A stretch of DNA of 64,000 bases from Aurifilum marmelostoma (Eukaryota > Ascomycota > Sordariomycetes > Diaporthales > Cryphonectriaceae). Both the position numbers and the translations under genes were made by a program. The stretch lies in contig JAMXSV010000006.1 of assembly GCA_027559495.1 (NCBI GenBank), forward strand, positions 744,001 through 808,000, read 5' to 3'. Position 1 is the first letter of the stretch. Every line of letters starts with the position of its first letter. The notes under the pieces were generated by a model. The model was not told where the DNA came from. It saw nothing but the letters and a program-made list of their open reading frames with translations, and made no database searches. Below, one piece after another: positions 24,675-36,420 of the stretch.

Positions 24675-25511
24675 TGCTGCTGCATGGCAGTCCTGTTGGC
24701 CACCTGCTGGGCAAACTGGGCCTGGGAAGCCTGAGCAGAAGCACTGGGGGGGCGCGGGGTCATCGATGATCCTTGAGCCTGAGCGCCTTGGCCAAAGCCC
24801 TGTATGGCACTAATGCTTGCTGCAGCGGCCGCGCCATACTGGTTCTGCAGCTGGTGCATAGCCCGCTGAGCAGCCACGTTGGGAGGACCGTTGGGGTTGC
24901 CCCCATACTGAGGGGCGGCGGCAGAAGCAGGAGACATGCCGGTGCTGGACAGGCCGGGCTCCTGCTTAATACCAACCTCCTGCTTTACGGCAGGGTCGGG
25001 CTTGACCTGCTGGCCATTAGCCCCAGCAATGCCGTTAGCCGCAGGTAGGGATTGGGCATTGGTAGGCGGGCTAAGCTGAGAGGAGGTGTACGAGGGAGTA
25101 CCGGTCTGTTGAGCCGGAGCCGTAGACACTGGGGCGGCAGCAGGGGCCGGAACGTTCTGTGGTGGAGGGGGATCCCAAGGAAATGATGCAACCTGCAGCT
25201 TGGACAGTTTCATCTGCCAGCCCTGTGTCGCGAAGCAATCACATGTTAGCAATCTCTCGAGAATCCTGCATCTGTTGAGTAATCCATGCTGGCATTATCA
25301 GGCAGAAATGAAGGGGAGAAGAAATATGTGTGATTTTAGGCAGACATGCAGGAGACCAGGGTGTGTGTAGGGTGTGTGTGTGTGTGTGTGTGTTAGCCGA
25401 CGGCATGTGAGTGGTGGCTTTCAGGACGCTGTATTGTGTAGAGCTGTGCTGCGTCGGAATGGACAGAGGAAGAAAGTGTGTCATTGCGGTAGAAGCATAG
25501 AGAGGCAGATG

Positions 25512-25556
<45 letters not shown>

Positions 25557-26133
25557 GAGCAGCAGCAGCAGCAGCAGCAGCAGAACATGGCGTCGCCAAT
25601 CAAAAGTGGTGAGCACTGGACAGGGGGTGACAAATTCCAATGGGGCTGTGCAAGGGGTTGAGCTTAAAAGACCCAAATAGCAGCGGAGCACCCGCCTGTC
25701 AGACCCAGTCCAGGCTGCCCTTCCTCTTGTTCTCTGACCGTATCCACGCCTTTTGCCGCCCTGTCTGCCAACAAGCTCAGCCAGACAAAGACCGCCTGCC
25801 TCTACCAACGAGCCAAAAGGGCAGTATTTTCTGTAATTGAGAACAAAAGGTACCCATTACAAAGAGATGAATGCAGAATCACGCTTCGATGCGGCTTGCA
25901 GACAACTCGATACGATGCAGAGGGAGAAGCAGGAGGGAAAAGAGGGATGGAAGCTGAAGGTCTCGTGAGGGGGACCCAGGAAGAGAAGGAGTCATGCAAA
26001 CAGCAGAACGCACCTTTCGCAGCTCGTCCAGAACACTCTCCTCGACGCCGCCTTCCTCGAAGTCCACCCGCGAACTCTCGATCACCTCGTCAATGATCTG
26101 ACGGTAGATGTTCCCGACCTGATTGTTCGACAT
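23984..26133 (-). CDS. TOA1: Transcription factor IIA large (alpha/beta) subunit
   Basis: TFIIA stabilises TBP on TATA DNA in the RNA polymerase II preinitiation complex. Three exons (26133-26014, 25222-24138, 24068-23984) give 429 residues. Exon 1 encodes the conserved N-terminal helical domain: NQVGNIYRQIIDEVIESSRV then FEEGGVEESVLDELRK. It continues after the intron as GWQMKLSKLQVASFPWD. The middle is a Pro/Ala/Gln-rich linker with a pure run of 14 Gln (24641-24682), then an acidic stretch EDEDAINSDLDDPNEVDIEE. The C-terminal beta-barrel half is split by the last intron: QVMLCMYDKVQRVKNKWKCT, then KDGVLNVNGKDYVFHKATGE and a terminal YEW. The first intron is unusually long (791 nt) and holds simple repeats. 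Both conserved ends are complete, so the gene should be functional. Confidence 0.95.
24641..24682 (-). repeat. Coding CAG repeat (polyglutamine) in TFIIA
   Basis: Fourteen Gln codons in a row, nearly all CAG with one CAA. They sit in the flexible linker between the two conserved TFIIA domains, where length variation is tolerated in this family. Confidence 0.95.
25516..25583. repeat. Intronic GT and AGC microsatellites
   Basis: A pure GT tract (25516-25554) is followed after three bases by about eight AGC units (25558-25583). A shorter TG tract lies at about 25373-25392. All are within the first intron of the TFIIA gene, on its template side. Confidence 0.95.
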
Positions 26134-27088
26134 CTTGTTTGTTGGATAGCGGGCGCGACAGGATCGGTAGGAAGAAAATGGCGGGAAGATGGGGGATCGG
26201 TCGGAGGTATTGGCGCGGGTCGTCTGAAAGAAGAGAGCGGGACGTGTTTCTGCCCTGCTGCTGATATTGACTCGTCCGCTCCTGTCTCTCTAGAAAACGA
26301 TTTCTTGCGACGCGATGCGAAAGCTCAAAACAGTAGCAGGAGGCCTGGTGCGATCTGGGGAGCGGTCGGTGGGGACGGTCCGGTCTCGCTGGGTTGCATG
26401 CGAACGTTGCGACGGCTTGGTGGTAGGTTTCCTTTTCGTACCACTAATTCCCCCAGCGCACGGCCTCAAAAAGCCGCTGCAAAAAGATACTCGTGCCAAT
26501 CGCGACCGTGGCTCTCGACTCTGGATTCCTGCTTCGCTCGAGGAAAGGGGGTCGAATTTGTCTCGTTGGTCGCAGGGTCGGGGCTGACTTTCAGGCGTAG
26601 AAAGGTGATGTGGTATGGCGTAAGTTCTGCTTTGACAAGGAAATAGCGGCTAAGTAAGGAGGCACGCTTAGGTAAGCCGGGGCTCCCAGCGCAAAACCCG
26701 GTGGGCTAGCGCTAGAGCTTCAGCACCAATAGCCCCTAAAGGCGGGGCCTGTCAGTCACTGTTTGTTTACTTCACAGGGCCTGAACTTCGCTGCTGACAA
26801 AAAGCCCGCCCTCCGTTCGACTGTTTTCTAGAAACCCTGCACTTGATCGGTTTCTGTCATTCAATGTATTGACATCCTAACTGCTCCTCATCCTATAGCG
26901 GGATAGGGGGCAAGTTCCTCCTCCTGGGGTGTAGACGAACGTCTTCCAGACTTAACAAGATTCTCTTGGGAAGAAAAACAGAATGAATTGACAAAAGTCA
27001 CAGCTTTCGTATCCAGCAGCAGATTCATATGTGCTACAGCCTCTTCGTGCATTCCGTACCAGCCATCCATCTTCTTGCTTCACACGCT
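26134..27088 (-). promoter_or_regulatory. TFIIA promoter and downstream region of the NmrA-like gene
   Basis: Both flanking genes are on the minus strand, so this gap carries the TFIIA promoter and leader on its left and the 3' UTR of the NmrA-like gene... on its left edge of transcription only in part: the NmrA-like gene ends at 27089 and TFIIA starts at 26133. I see no ORF with family motifs, and the tRNA-like GC-rich patch near 26680-26750 does not fold into a convincing cloverleaf by eye. Confidence 0.45.
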
Positions 27089-28207
27089 TTACTTGAGATC
27101 AGCAAAAGCCTTGGCCTTCTTCATGTGGTCCTTCCAGGTCGTCAATTTGTCGTCCAGGATCGCATGGCTCTCCTCGAGCGACGCCCCGCCATAATATCCG
27201 CCCTCGTCCATAAGGCGCATGTTCTCCAGCAACTCCTCGGCTGCAAAGTCAGGCATACCCCGCCCCTTCAAGCCCTCCAGGAACTCAGCATGTGGCGTCG
27301 ACACGAACCTCGCACCCGGCCCGGCCTGCTCAGGAAACACCTCTCGGAACTGCGCCACGATCTCTGCGGGCGTAAGGTAAGCTGTGGCCGCGTACACCCG
27401 CCGCCCGAGCAGCTCATCGCGCCGCAGCGCAATGGCCTTGACCCACGCGCCCGTGTCCTCTGGGTCGAACAGCGGGATCGGTGCCGTCTCGGGCATGGGC
27501 AGCGCGAGCGTCCACTCGTTGTCGGGCGGGGTGGGGCGGAACATGCCCCCGGGGATGTTGGACATGAAGAAGCCGGGCATGGAAAAGGTCGCCGGGAGGC
27601 CAATCTCGCGGACATAGTCTTCGACTAGAGCCTTGCTGTCGAAGTGGTAGACGTGTGACAGCTTGCCGTTGGTCACTGCGGCATGTGTCAGAGAGAGGGG
27701 GTGTGTGTCTCAGGAGGAAGCAGGAGGAGGTGGGGGTACTACTCACATTTCTTGATATTCAACAGCGAGCTCCAGATGTAGTGCTGCACGCCGTTCTCCT
27801 TGGCAGCATCGGCCAGCTTCTTGCCCTGGTCGATCTCGAGCTGCATGCCCATCTTCTCCCAGTAGTTGGTCATTGCGAAAACAGCGTATGCGCCCTTCAT
27901 CGCCTGGACTAGGGACGTCTTGTCGTTGAGGTCGGCCTGTGCTGGATTATCAGTCCTATACTGCATTTTGCCCCGAGACGGGTTCAAGGAAGCCTCCATT
28001 CATTGTGCTGGGTGGGGCTGGACCTACAGAGACCATCTCGACGCCCAGGGCCGTCAGCTTTTTGGCGGAATCGCTCTCCGCATTCCTCGAGACACCGCGG
28101 ACAGCCCAATTGTTCTTGAGCTTGGGATCGTTCAGAAACTTCTGGACAACGCTACCGCCCTGGTTTCCAGTGGCTCCGAAAACGGTGATGATCTTCTTGC
28201 TGGCCAT
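27089..28207 (-). CDS. NmrA-like (HSCARG-type) NAD(P)-binding protein
   Basis: NmrA/HSCARG proteins are atypical short-chain dehydrogenases that bind NAD(P) and usually sense redox state or act as regulators rather than enzymes. Three exons (28207-28028, 27936-27747, 27675-27089) give 318 residues in consistent phase. The Rossmann glycine motif is at residues 9-20 (VFGATGNQGGSV), with RGVSRNAES after strand 2 where NADP-binding members carry Arg. Next come VFAMTNYWEKMGM and VQHYIWSSLLNIKKLTNGK, then YHFDSKALVEDYVREIGLPA, typical of HSCARG-like members. FSMPGFFMSNIPGGMFRPTP follows. The usual SDR catalytic Tyr-Lys pair is not obvious, consistent with a non-enzymatic role. Cytoplasmic or nuclear location is expected from the absence of a signal peptide. 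The target is unknown. Confidence 0.88.
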
Positions 28208-29483
28208 TGTCAGTGATGATGAAGCTGTTGTTTTTGTTGGCTCGGGTGTCTCTCTCTCGCAGGAGTTCGAAGTTCAAGGCTTTCTGAGCAATAGAATTTT
28301 TGTAAGATATCAATCGAAGATGTTAAGACGATGTCCGATGGATTAACATAAGACCTCAAGCCTCATCATCCGGCTGCGGACCCGTCTACTTATACTTCTT
28401 CTTCTCCTCTTGTAAAGACAGCCTCACCGGCCCAGCGAAACCCCCCTCCCATTCTTTCCAGCCTCTCTAGTCAAACAAGCTCCAGCCATCTCGGAGGGGA
28501 AGCGCAGTACTAGAGCCACAAAGGAATGCCTTCGCGGCGCGCTTGGCTGCTCACCAAGAGATGGAAAACCGCTGACCCATCAAGGAAAAGGCCCGTAAGT
28601 CCGCATGGTGACGACAAGTCTAATGCAGCTCTAAATTACGGACCATCGTCACGACCACCACAGCAACACGGAACTACTGTACTGCCATCCATAAGCCAAG
28701 GCGTTAAGGGGACGATGTGGTAGGGTTGCCGCCAGGCTTGATTGATGATTAAATCACGAAGGAATCGTTAGTCAGGAGGGCGGTTTCCTGATCTGAGGCG
28801 GCTAGGCGGCTTTCCCGCTGGGACCTGCCAGGCTGATTAATCACTACAGTACACTAATGCTCGCGCCTCTTCGGCATTATCTATAGTGTCTATCGTGAGG
28901 CGCAAGTCGAAGCCTCACATTGTGGCTTGATCGGACTCGCAACCTCATCAACAGCGAGATGAGAAGCTGAACAATCATGTCCATGAGACTTTCGCTGTCC
29001 GGGACAACCTGAACCGTCCTTCTTTGGAATACTACTACGCTGGACCGGAAATCAAGTAATTGGTGAGCAACTTTGCCTTTGCAAGCCAGCCATCATCAAG
29101 TATACGACTATAGGAACAGAAGTCACTCGAAGGGCGGAAGAGGTGATCACAGTCATGCCATTGAAATTTGACAGTCTCACCGCATCCACACATTCTAGAT
29201 ACACTATCATTCGTATTCGTACACGCTGAATAAAAATTACAGCCTCGAGCTGATCCAAAACCGCCGTGTAGGATCCCCGTCATAACTCATGATCAAGCAA
29301 GCAGACCCCGTCTGCAGCCGAAGACATTCTGTCCAGCCGAATTCAAGGCTCGCTAATTACCCTAACTCCGCGCTGAAATTGGGACCAAATCCTCCGGGAT
29401 AAGAGCAGACCATGAACATGTTCGTAATAATTGTTCATACCTACCGTCGACTGCCTTGCTTTGTGCGGCGAGGCAGTCGTTCC
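28208..29483 (-). promoter_or_regulatory. NmrA-like promoter and Cdc20 3' region
   Basis: Two minus-strand genes flank this gap. The part near 28208-28450 is the likely leader and promoter of the NmrA-like gene. A Cys-rich ORF of 82 codons occurs at 29283-29035 on the minus strand, without homology I can recognise. Otherwise nothing is seen. Confidence 0.45.
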
Positions 29484-31384
29484 TTATCGGATCGTCATCT
29501 GCTTGACCATGGACGCCTTGCTGGAGGAGCCAGCACCAGCCGTGGGTGAGGTAGCACCCGCCTTCTTCTCGAAGAGCTTCCAGAACTTCAGGCTCTCGTC
29601 GGCAGCTAATTATTTAAACATTAGTATCCGATTCAACGACAGGGGGCGGAGGTCCAAGTTTGCTAGATATGCTTACCTGCTGTTGCGAGCATCTGTCCGT
29701 CAGGGCTGAGGCAGCTGTGCAGCACCCTGCTCTCGTGGGCAGGGATGTCGATGTTGCGCACCAGCGTCGGGTAGCTCCAGACGGTGAGAGAGTTGTCAGG
29801 AAAGCCACTGGAGCTGACGATCTCGCGGTGGTGAGGGCTCCACCGCAGGCTCGTGACCTGGGACCCTGTGTCGATGCTGTTGACCCGAGCGCCCGAGGTG
29901 GTGTTCCAGAAGTGGATGTGGCGGTCATAGGAGCCTCCTCCGGTGGCGAGCAGGTTCATGTTCCAGGGGCACCAAGACAGGGCCTTGACAGCCGCCTTGT
30001 GGTTGGTCTTGGTGAATTTGGGCACGGACAGGGAGCGGGCGTCCCAGATGGAGACGAGGTTGTCGTTTCCGCCGGTGGCCAGCTGCTGCCCGTCGGAGCG
30101 CCACTCCAGGCCGCAGACCTCGGAGGTGTGCGAGACGAGCTCGGCGACCTTGTGCTCGGCGATGCGAACATCGTGGTTGAAGACCAGGCCGCTGCGGGCA
30201 CCAGACGACAGCAGGTACTTGTTCCAGCCCATGACGCCGACACGGGTGTCGTGACCGAACATGCTGCGAACCTTGGCGCCCTCGGCAACGTCCCAGATCT
30301 GGACCTCACCGGTTCCGAGGCCAACACCGACATAGGCTCCATCGCCTGACCACTTGACACTGCTGACATAGGTGTCCGGGCTGGTCTCAAGAAGGCAGCT
30401 CACGCTACCCTCGTCGGCAGACCAGACGTACACGTTCCGCTCCAGGCCGATGGCCACCTGGTTCCCGGAGCTCCAGTCCAGCAGGTTGAGGTAGTAGTCG
30501 TCAATGAGACCCGGTGCGTCAAGAACGCGCTCCGGGCCAGTGGCGATGCGGCGGCGGAATTGGGCTGAGCTGGCATTGGCCGGCTTGAGGGGACGGTTGT
30601 ACTGCTGGCGCAGGTCGATGGGCTTGGACGACTCTGGGGGGGCTGGCTTGAACTCGAGGATGCGAGTGTTCATGCTAACACCACAGGCATTGGCGAGAGA
30701 GTCCTGGTACGCCGCAGTGTTTGGCGATGGGCGAGAGAACTCCTCAACTGAAGTATCAGCGTCGGTGCTGATGTCCAGGCTCTCGAGTGCCGCAATCGCG
30801 TCGTCAGCAGCAGCAGACAGGGCAGACGAGGTCTCAGCGGTGATCTTGACCTTCTTCTTCTTGGAGGGGGCCTCGAGCTTGCCAGAGCCAGAGCCCGTGA
30901 CGGCCGAGCTGGCACCCCGGTTGGGGATAAAGCGATCGGCCGCGTGGGTAGGGACAGCCTTGGGCTTGTGCTTGGAAGAGGAGGCTGACTTGGTCTTGAC
31001 AGCGACGGGCGACTTGTTGTGGGGTCCGGTTCCCGTCAGGGTGAACTCAGAGACACCCAGCTCGAGGGCCTTCTTGGGAGACGGGGCAACCCGAGCAATG
31101 TTGGACTTGGGCGAGGCGCTGTGCTTGGCAGCCTTCACCTTGGCACTCGACCGGGCGAGGTGTGCCGAGAGGTTTCCCCCGTACACTGACTTGTTGGATG
31201 CTCGCTGGCCATCGGTAGGTGCCGATGTGCGCTCCGGAGTGAAGGGTGAAGTCTTGAGGTTGACGGGCACCGTGGTCGAACGAGTGCGTGGTGAAGGGGT
31301 GAGGGGCATGCGACCGCCAGCGGTGCGGGAGGAGAACAGTCCCGCGTGGGACTTGAGAGGGGTTGAAACTGAGACACTAGCCAT
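29484..31384 (-). CDS. cdc20: APC/C activator Cdc20/Slp1
   Basis: Cdc20 brings substrates such as cyclin B and securin to the anaphase-promoting complex and is the target of the spindle checkpoint. Two exons (31384-29677, 29605-29484) give 609 residues. The N-terminal about 150 residues are basic, Ser/Thr/Pro-rich and disordered, with several S/T-P sites. The C-box DRFIPNR is at 150-156, the residues that bind the APC/C. NTRILEFKPAPP (about 239-250) matches the family segment that contacts Mad2. A WD40 propeller of seven blades follows: LIDDYYLNLLDWSSGNQVAI, GTGEVQIWDV, GGNDNLVSIWD, GGSYDRHIHFWNT, PDNSLTVWSYP, ADESLKFWKLF. The protein ends in Ile-Arg (TIR), the IR tail that docks on the APC/C. 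Presence of C-box, KPAPP-type motif and IR tail favours Cdc20 over Cdh1/Fzr. Confidence 0.95.
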
Positions 31385-32356
31385 GGCTGTGGAACTTGAT
31401 GATGCAGTAACAACAATGATTCAACGATGAATGTTGATGGGGGTCTGTACGAAGAACAAATCAATGTCTCGTAGCAGGGCGAGAGTGAGCTCTGAGTGGT
31501 CGAACGTAGGAGCTCCAAGAGACTCAAGCTAATGATTCCTGGAAGTTGTGTTGTTTGGTTAGTACTTTTCGTCTTGTTGTATCTGTTGATTTGGCGTTCG
31601 AGACAGGTCAGAGAGCCTTCGCAAGGAACGAGATGGCGTCTCCAAAGTCGGGAGGGCGATCAGATGGCCGTAGCGATGAGATCTAGTGGACTTTTGAGAT
31701 TGGTGGTTCCTTGTAGGAATGTATGAAGGCTTTGAAGGGAGTAAAGAGGAGCTGGGCTGCTTGAAAGCAGTCTGGCAGTGGAGGATTGAGAGTGATGTGA
31801 CGGGTAGAGAGGAAAAGAAAGAAAGAGAACACCGACATTCAACAGTTGAGAGTTGGCAACCTTTTATTTACATTCGCCGGGTGGGGCTGAGTCAGTGTTG
31901 GCAGGACAACGAGCCACACCTTCCCAGCCGCTCGTTGGCGCTGGCGGGGCAGCAAGTATGAACCCTGCATCTTACTCATGTGTCGCCTCCTTACCTAAGC
32001 ACTTGCAGCCTGACCTTGGCCTTGCCCGGCTCTTTCACCTCCCAGAGAGTCAGGGGAAAGGGCGTTGCGTCGCGCGTTCCTTGTCCATACTTTTTTGGCT
32101 TTGCATTTACGATTGTATTTGCCCACCGCCAAACCAAAAGTCCACCCCAGCCTTCAGATCGATCCCATAGATCGTTCGACCCCGACAAACGACCCAACTA
32201 CAGCTCGTCTTCCATCCTGCTTGATATCGAGTCTTTTCGGTCAATCATTTCCCCTGTCGTGAGGGTACAGGCTTTCTCTTTCTCCGAAATGCTCTCGCTC
32301 TGAGCGACAGCCTCCTTCCTCGATCCTAGCCTGTGTCTGGTCTGCGACACGTCGAG
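31385..32356. promoter_or_regulatory. Divergent promoter region, Cdc20 and Kelch-BTB
   Basis: The two starts face away from each other, so both promoters are here. A minimal uORF (ATG at 32289, reading M-L-S-L-stop) lies in the CT-rich leader of the Kelch-BTB gene. No further element is claimed. Confidence 0.5.
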
Positions 32357-34751
32357 ATGGCGCCATCAACCCCATCTGGATCGATCTTTGGCGGAGGAGG
32401 GGCAGGCCAGGGCGCTGCTGCGGGTCAATCGACGTCTCTGGTTCCCTTTGATGCGTCCAACAATACTCCGGCGACCGGTTCCTCCAGCAACACTTACATT
32501 ATGCCCAGTTCTCCCATGAAGAAAGCCGCGACGGATGGGTACAGGCCCAAGGTGACCCGCACCCTGGGCCAGCGTCCGGCTTGTCTGGTCAATGCCTCCG
32601 TCACGTACTGCGGGAACAACCAGATATATGCGTTTGGTGGATTCGATCAGTACACAGACGAGGTCTACAACCACGTCCTTCGTTTGGACCTGGTCAAACA
32701 CGAATGGAGTCTGGTCGATAACTATGGAGACATCCCTGGCGTTCGCATGGGTATGAGCAACCTTGTCCCAGGCCGAGTCGCATCTGTATAGTCAGTCTTG
32801 CTAACACTTTTGACAAGGCCATACGGCTACACTCTACCAGGGCGACAAACTCCTTGTTTTTGGTGGCGAGAACGAGCACCGTACCTACCTCTCTGACCTC
32901 ATCATCTTTGATCTCAAGACTGCCCATTGGACGCAACCAACCGTGTCGGGTCCCATCCCCAAAGGTCGAGCGAGACATGCAGCGCTCCTGCATGATGACA
33001 AGCTGTTCATCATCGGTGGCATAACAGGTCATGACAATTATGTGTTGGATGACATATGCTACATTGACCTCAAGACCTTTACCTGGTCCAGACCATGGCG
33101 TTTCGTCGGCAGATTTGATCACTCTGCCTATGTCTGGTTAGTCTCAACCCCACAACCCCATGTCTTTCTTGTATCTGAGACAAAACAACTGACCCTCCTC
33201 TGCAGGGGTGATAGAATCTGGGTCTTTGGCGGTCTGAGTGAGGATATGGACAAAGTCAGTGACCTGTGGTGGCTTGATCTCAAGGGTAGTCCAGCCTTTG
33301 AAACGACACCACAGATGGGTGCGTTTGACCGTTCAGGCCTAGGCAGCCGTGCGGGAAGCTCGCCGAGACCTCCTTACTCAATCGGACAGTCACCTGCCGT
33401 GGGTGCTTCTGGCTATGCAGCCAACTCCCGGACCGCACAAGTGAACCCTCCCTCTTTCCAGCTCAAGAACTATGCGCCCATGGCCCCAGGAGCCATCTCG
33501 TCGCTGAAGTTCCACTTCGGCCCAAATATCCCATCTCAAGGACCCGGCATACATTTTCACGTGTACTCGTCTGGAACCCTCTTGGACTTTGTCACGCCTG
33601 CTGCCACCATCACCTCGAAAGAATGCTCTCTATCCGCGCTCGACCTGGGAACTCTACGTTGGCAGAAGGTGGCGGAGGGACGGGAGATCTTCAAGTCTGG
33701 TTACACCTGGCATTATTGCACGATGAATGAGGACGGCACCAAGGCATGGCTGCTTGGCTGTCCCTCCGATACTGGTGCGGCAGAGTTGGGAGGCAACCTG
33801 GAAGAGTACCTGAGCGACATCATGGAAGTGGATTTGCGTAAATACGGCTTCCTCGGGAACAACCTGACCCCCGAGCCCCGGGCGGAGATGGCCGAGCCTC
33901 TTGCACGAGCTCGTCGTGTGGACACCCCCTCGAAGGGACTCGGTGCAGACCTGGCGAAGCTTTTCAACAAGCCACCTGAGTCAGGGAGCGGTACGGATTT
34001 CGTTGTCACTGCACTCTCTGGTGACCCAGACGAACAGGACCTGCTGGGCTCGGCCCTGATCCGCGTGACGGATGTTGCCGATGGCGACCAGACGTGGCTC
34101 TCGCCAGATGCGCCGACCTCACCTCCCATCTATGCGCATCGACTCATCCTTTACGCCCGATGGCCACATTTTGCTCGGCTGTGGGATTCGCACATGGCTG
34201 AATTCCACAATAAGAAAATGCACATTCCCGAACCATACTCGGTGGTGAAAGCTTTTCTCTACTATTTATACACGGACCGGATCGATCTGGCGCCGGAGGA
34301 CGAAGGAGTGGATGGGCCCAGCTCGGATCTTGCGGATATCGCAGGCTTGCTCGTCATGTCCAACATCTACAACATCCCTCACCTCCGCCTCCTATGCGTC
34401 AATCGTCTCAGTAAGGAGCTGGACGTTGATCATGCTTGTATCATCTGGTACTGCTCAGGGCTGGCGAGCGAGGAGTGGCTTCGCAAACGGGCGGCAGGGT
34501 TTTGCCTGACGCACTGGGGCCGCATCGTGCGCACCACGGGCTTCCTGCGGCTCCCTCGCTCTGCTATTGTCGAGCTGTCCCAGGAGATTGACACCGAGGG
34601 TCGTGTCATTGGTGGTGAAGAGCTCGACATGTTTGTCGATGGCGGCCGTTACGGAGAGTCGAGAAGGAAGGAGAGCCTGTCCAGCAATCAGACACAGTTG
34701 CTGGACGGTGATGAGGAGGTTGAAGAGGACGATAACATGGACTTGAACTAG
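32357..34751 (+). CDS. Kelch-repeat BTB/BACK protein (LZTR1/Ral2-like architecture)
   Basis: Three exons (32357-32750, 32818-33136, 33206-34751) give 752 residues. After a Gly/Ser-rich N-terminus come Kelch blades with the GG and W pairs: NNQIYAFGGFDQYTDEVYNH, GDKLLVFGGENEHRTYLSDL, DDKLFIIGGITGHDNYVLDD, GDRIWVFGGLSEDMDKVSDL. A Ser/Gly-rich linker and a further beta-rich segment follow. From about residue 555 is a BTB-like fold, APTSPPIYAHRLILYARWPH, then EPYSVVKAFLYYLYTDRIDL, MSNIYNIPHLRLLCVNRLSK and a BACK-like helical end. The C-terminus is acidic. Kelch followed by BTB-BACK resembles LZTR1 and fission yeast Ral2, which act in Ras control, often as Cullin-3 adaptors; that function is inferred from architecture only. 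Intron 2 is 69 nt, a multiple of three, and has no stop codon. Confidence 0.88.
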
Positions 34752-35273
34752 GTGCACGTCACACTGAAAAGAGGTTCCCATCCAGCATGACAGACAAGTG
34801 GGCATGCACATGCAGATTATTTCTACGAGCCCGCTACTTTTGGTTTGGGTACCTGGAGGGCGGATACATTGCAAGGCGTTACACGGCGATCAGGTGGCTG
34901 GCTTTTTGTTTTATCACACCGTCCATGGCTAGAGTCACAGGACATAGACGAAGATCAATTTTAAGGGAAAGCTTTCAAAACCAGTGCTAGATGGTGCATG
35001 CAGCACTATCACTCCAACCCGAAACCTGCAGGTGGCTCTCAGATGTGCAGCAGAAGCTGGAGATCGTCCGGATGCTACCATGCCCGGATATCCAGACCAT
35101 CATCACCGGCAACGACCCCGCGCCCTCTTATCTCTTATCCCCTTCCTGTCCAGATGTGCACATTCCAAAGTGAAGACCTTACTTTCAATACATTTATACC
35201 AAAAAACAACCAGTCTGTCGCCTTTTCAATTTACAAAACTCCACCAAAGGCGACAATCCACACACACAGACAG
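34752..35273 (+). promoter_or_regulatory. Kelch-BTB 3' UTR and hydrolase promoter
   Basis: This tandem gap has no gene. The last about 120 bases before 35274 are A/C-rich with a CACACACAGACAG stretch, as in many fungal leaders. Confidence 0.5.
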
Positions 35274-36420
35274 ATGTCCTCCACCAAACTTACCTTTGGC
35301 CGGCCAGGGTCTCAATGGATCTACGACCGCTCTTCCAAGACCTACGACCTCACCCGCGGACAATGCACCTCCTCCGCCCTGCGCGCCACCCTGACGCACG
35401 GATCCAACCCGCCCGGCACATCGATCCTCCTGTCTCCGTCCGCCACAGCCCTTGTGGTCGTCGACATGCAGAACTTCTTCCTGCATTCATCCTGCCGCTC
35501 GCACCCTGCAGGGCTGGCGGCCGTGCAGCCGTTGCTACAGACCATATCGCGGTGTCGCGAGGCCGGCGTGCAGGTTGTGTGGCTGAACTGGGGGCTCACG
35601 GAGACGGATCTGGAGGAGATGCCGGCGGGGGTGCTGCGCGGGTTCGCGCGGGCCGTGATCGCTGCGGTTGACGGTGATGAGCCTGCCGCAGGCCTGGGGG
35701 TCGACCTGGGCGAGGGGAAAGGGAGGTGTCTGGTGGCTGGGGAGTGGAACAGTGCGCTCTACGGCCCGCTGCAGGACGCGGTGAGGCAAGGAGACGATGT
35801 GCACTGCGCAAAGAACAGGATGAGCGGGCTGTGGCGCGAGGATCAGCCGCTGTGGAAGTACCTCGTGGAGGGGCAGAAGACGACGCTGCTGTTTGCCGGG
35901 GTCAACACGGACCAGTGCGTGCTGGGCACGCTTACGGATGCGTATAATGCCGGGTGGGATTGTGTTATGGTGGAGGACTGCTGTGCGACTACGACAGCGG
36001 GGGCGAGGGAGGTTTGTTTGCACAATGTCGGCGTGAGTTCTTTCCTGGTCCAAGTCTGCTTTTTTTCGGGGGAGGGGTGGCTCCCTTTTCCCTCTTTTTT
36101 TCCCCTTTTCAAAACCCTATACCTCGTCTTTTTGTCTGAAACTTTCCGTTTCATTTGACTTTCCGTCCCATGAAGGGGTTTGCTCCGGGGATAAAGGGAG
36201 GCTGGTGTTGTGTCTCTCTTTTCTCCCTCTCTCCCTCCCGTCGGGTCACCCGCCAAACCCGTCACCTCGTGTTGTTCCCCGTCCGTCTCACTCCTGATCT
36301 CCGGATCAGAGAAGAAATGATTGTCATTACAAGGCCATTTTTTACTGACTGTGCCTCGGACAGAACAGCTATGGCTTTGTCATTGATTCCAAGACGTTCA
36401 CAGAAGCTACTACTGAGTGA
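35274..36420 (+). CDS. Isochorismatase-family cysteine hydrolase
   Basis: Members of this family hydrolyse small amides or vinyl ethers (isochorismate, nicotinamide, N-carbamoyl compounds) with an Asp-Lys-Cys triad. Two exons (35274-36032, 36364-36420) give 271 residues. The triad is present: Asp64 in ALVVVDMQNFF, Lys180 in CAKNRMSGLW and Cys215 in GVNTDQCVLGTLTDAYNAGW. The loop VEDCCATTTAGAREVCLHNV is also typical, and the last exon supplies NSYGFVIDSKTF. The enzyme has no signal peptide and should be cytosolic. The final intron (331 nt) is much longer than its neighbours and T-rich. A frame is open upstream of the ATG to 34998 but has no ATG before 35274 that I would prefer. Substrate cannot be told from sequence; it is not a clear nicotinamidase because the metal-binding His residues are not evident. 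Confidence 0.88.

Noticed and set aside
29660..31430. Two plus-strand ORFs of 229 and 308 codons
   Set aside because: Both are antisense to the Cdc20 coding exon, which has unmistakable WD40 and C-box motifs.
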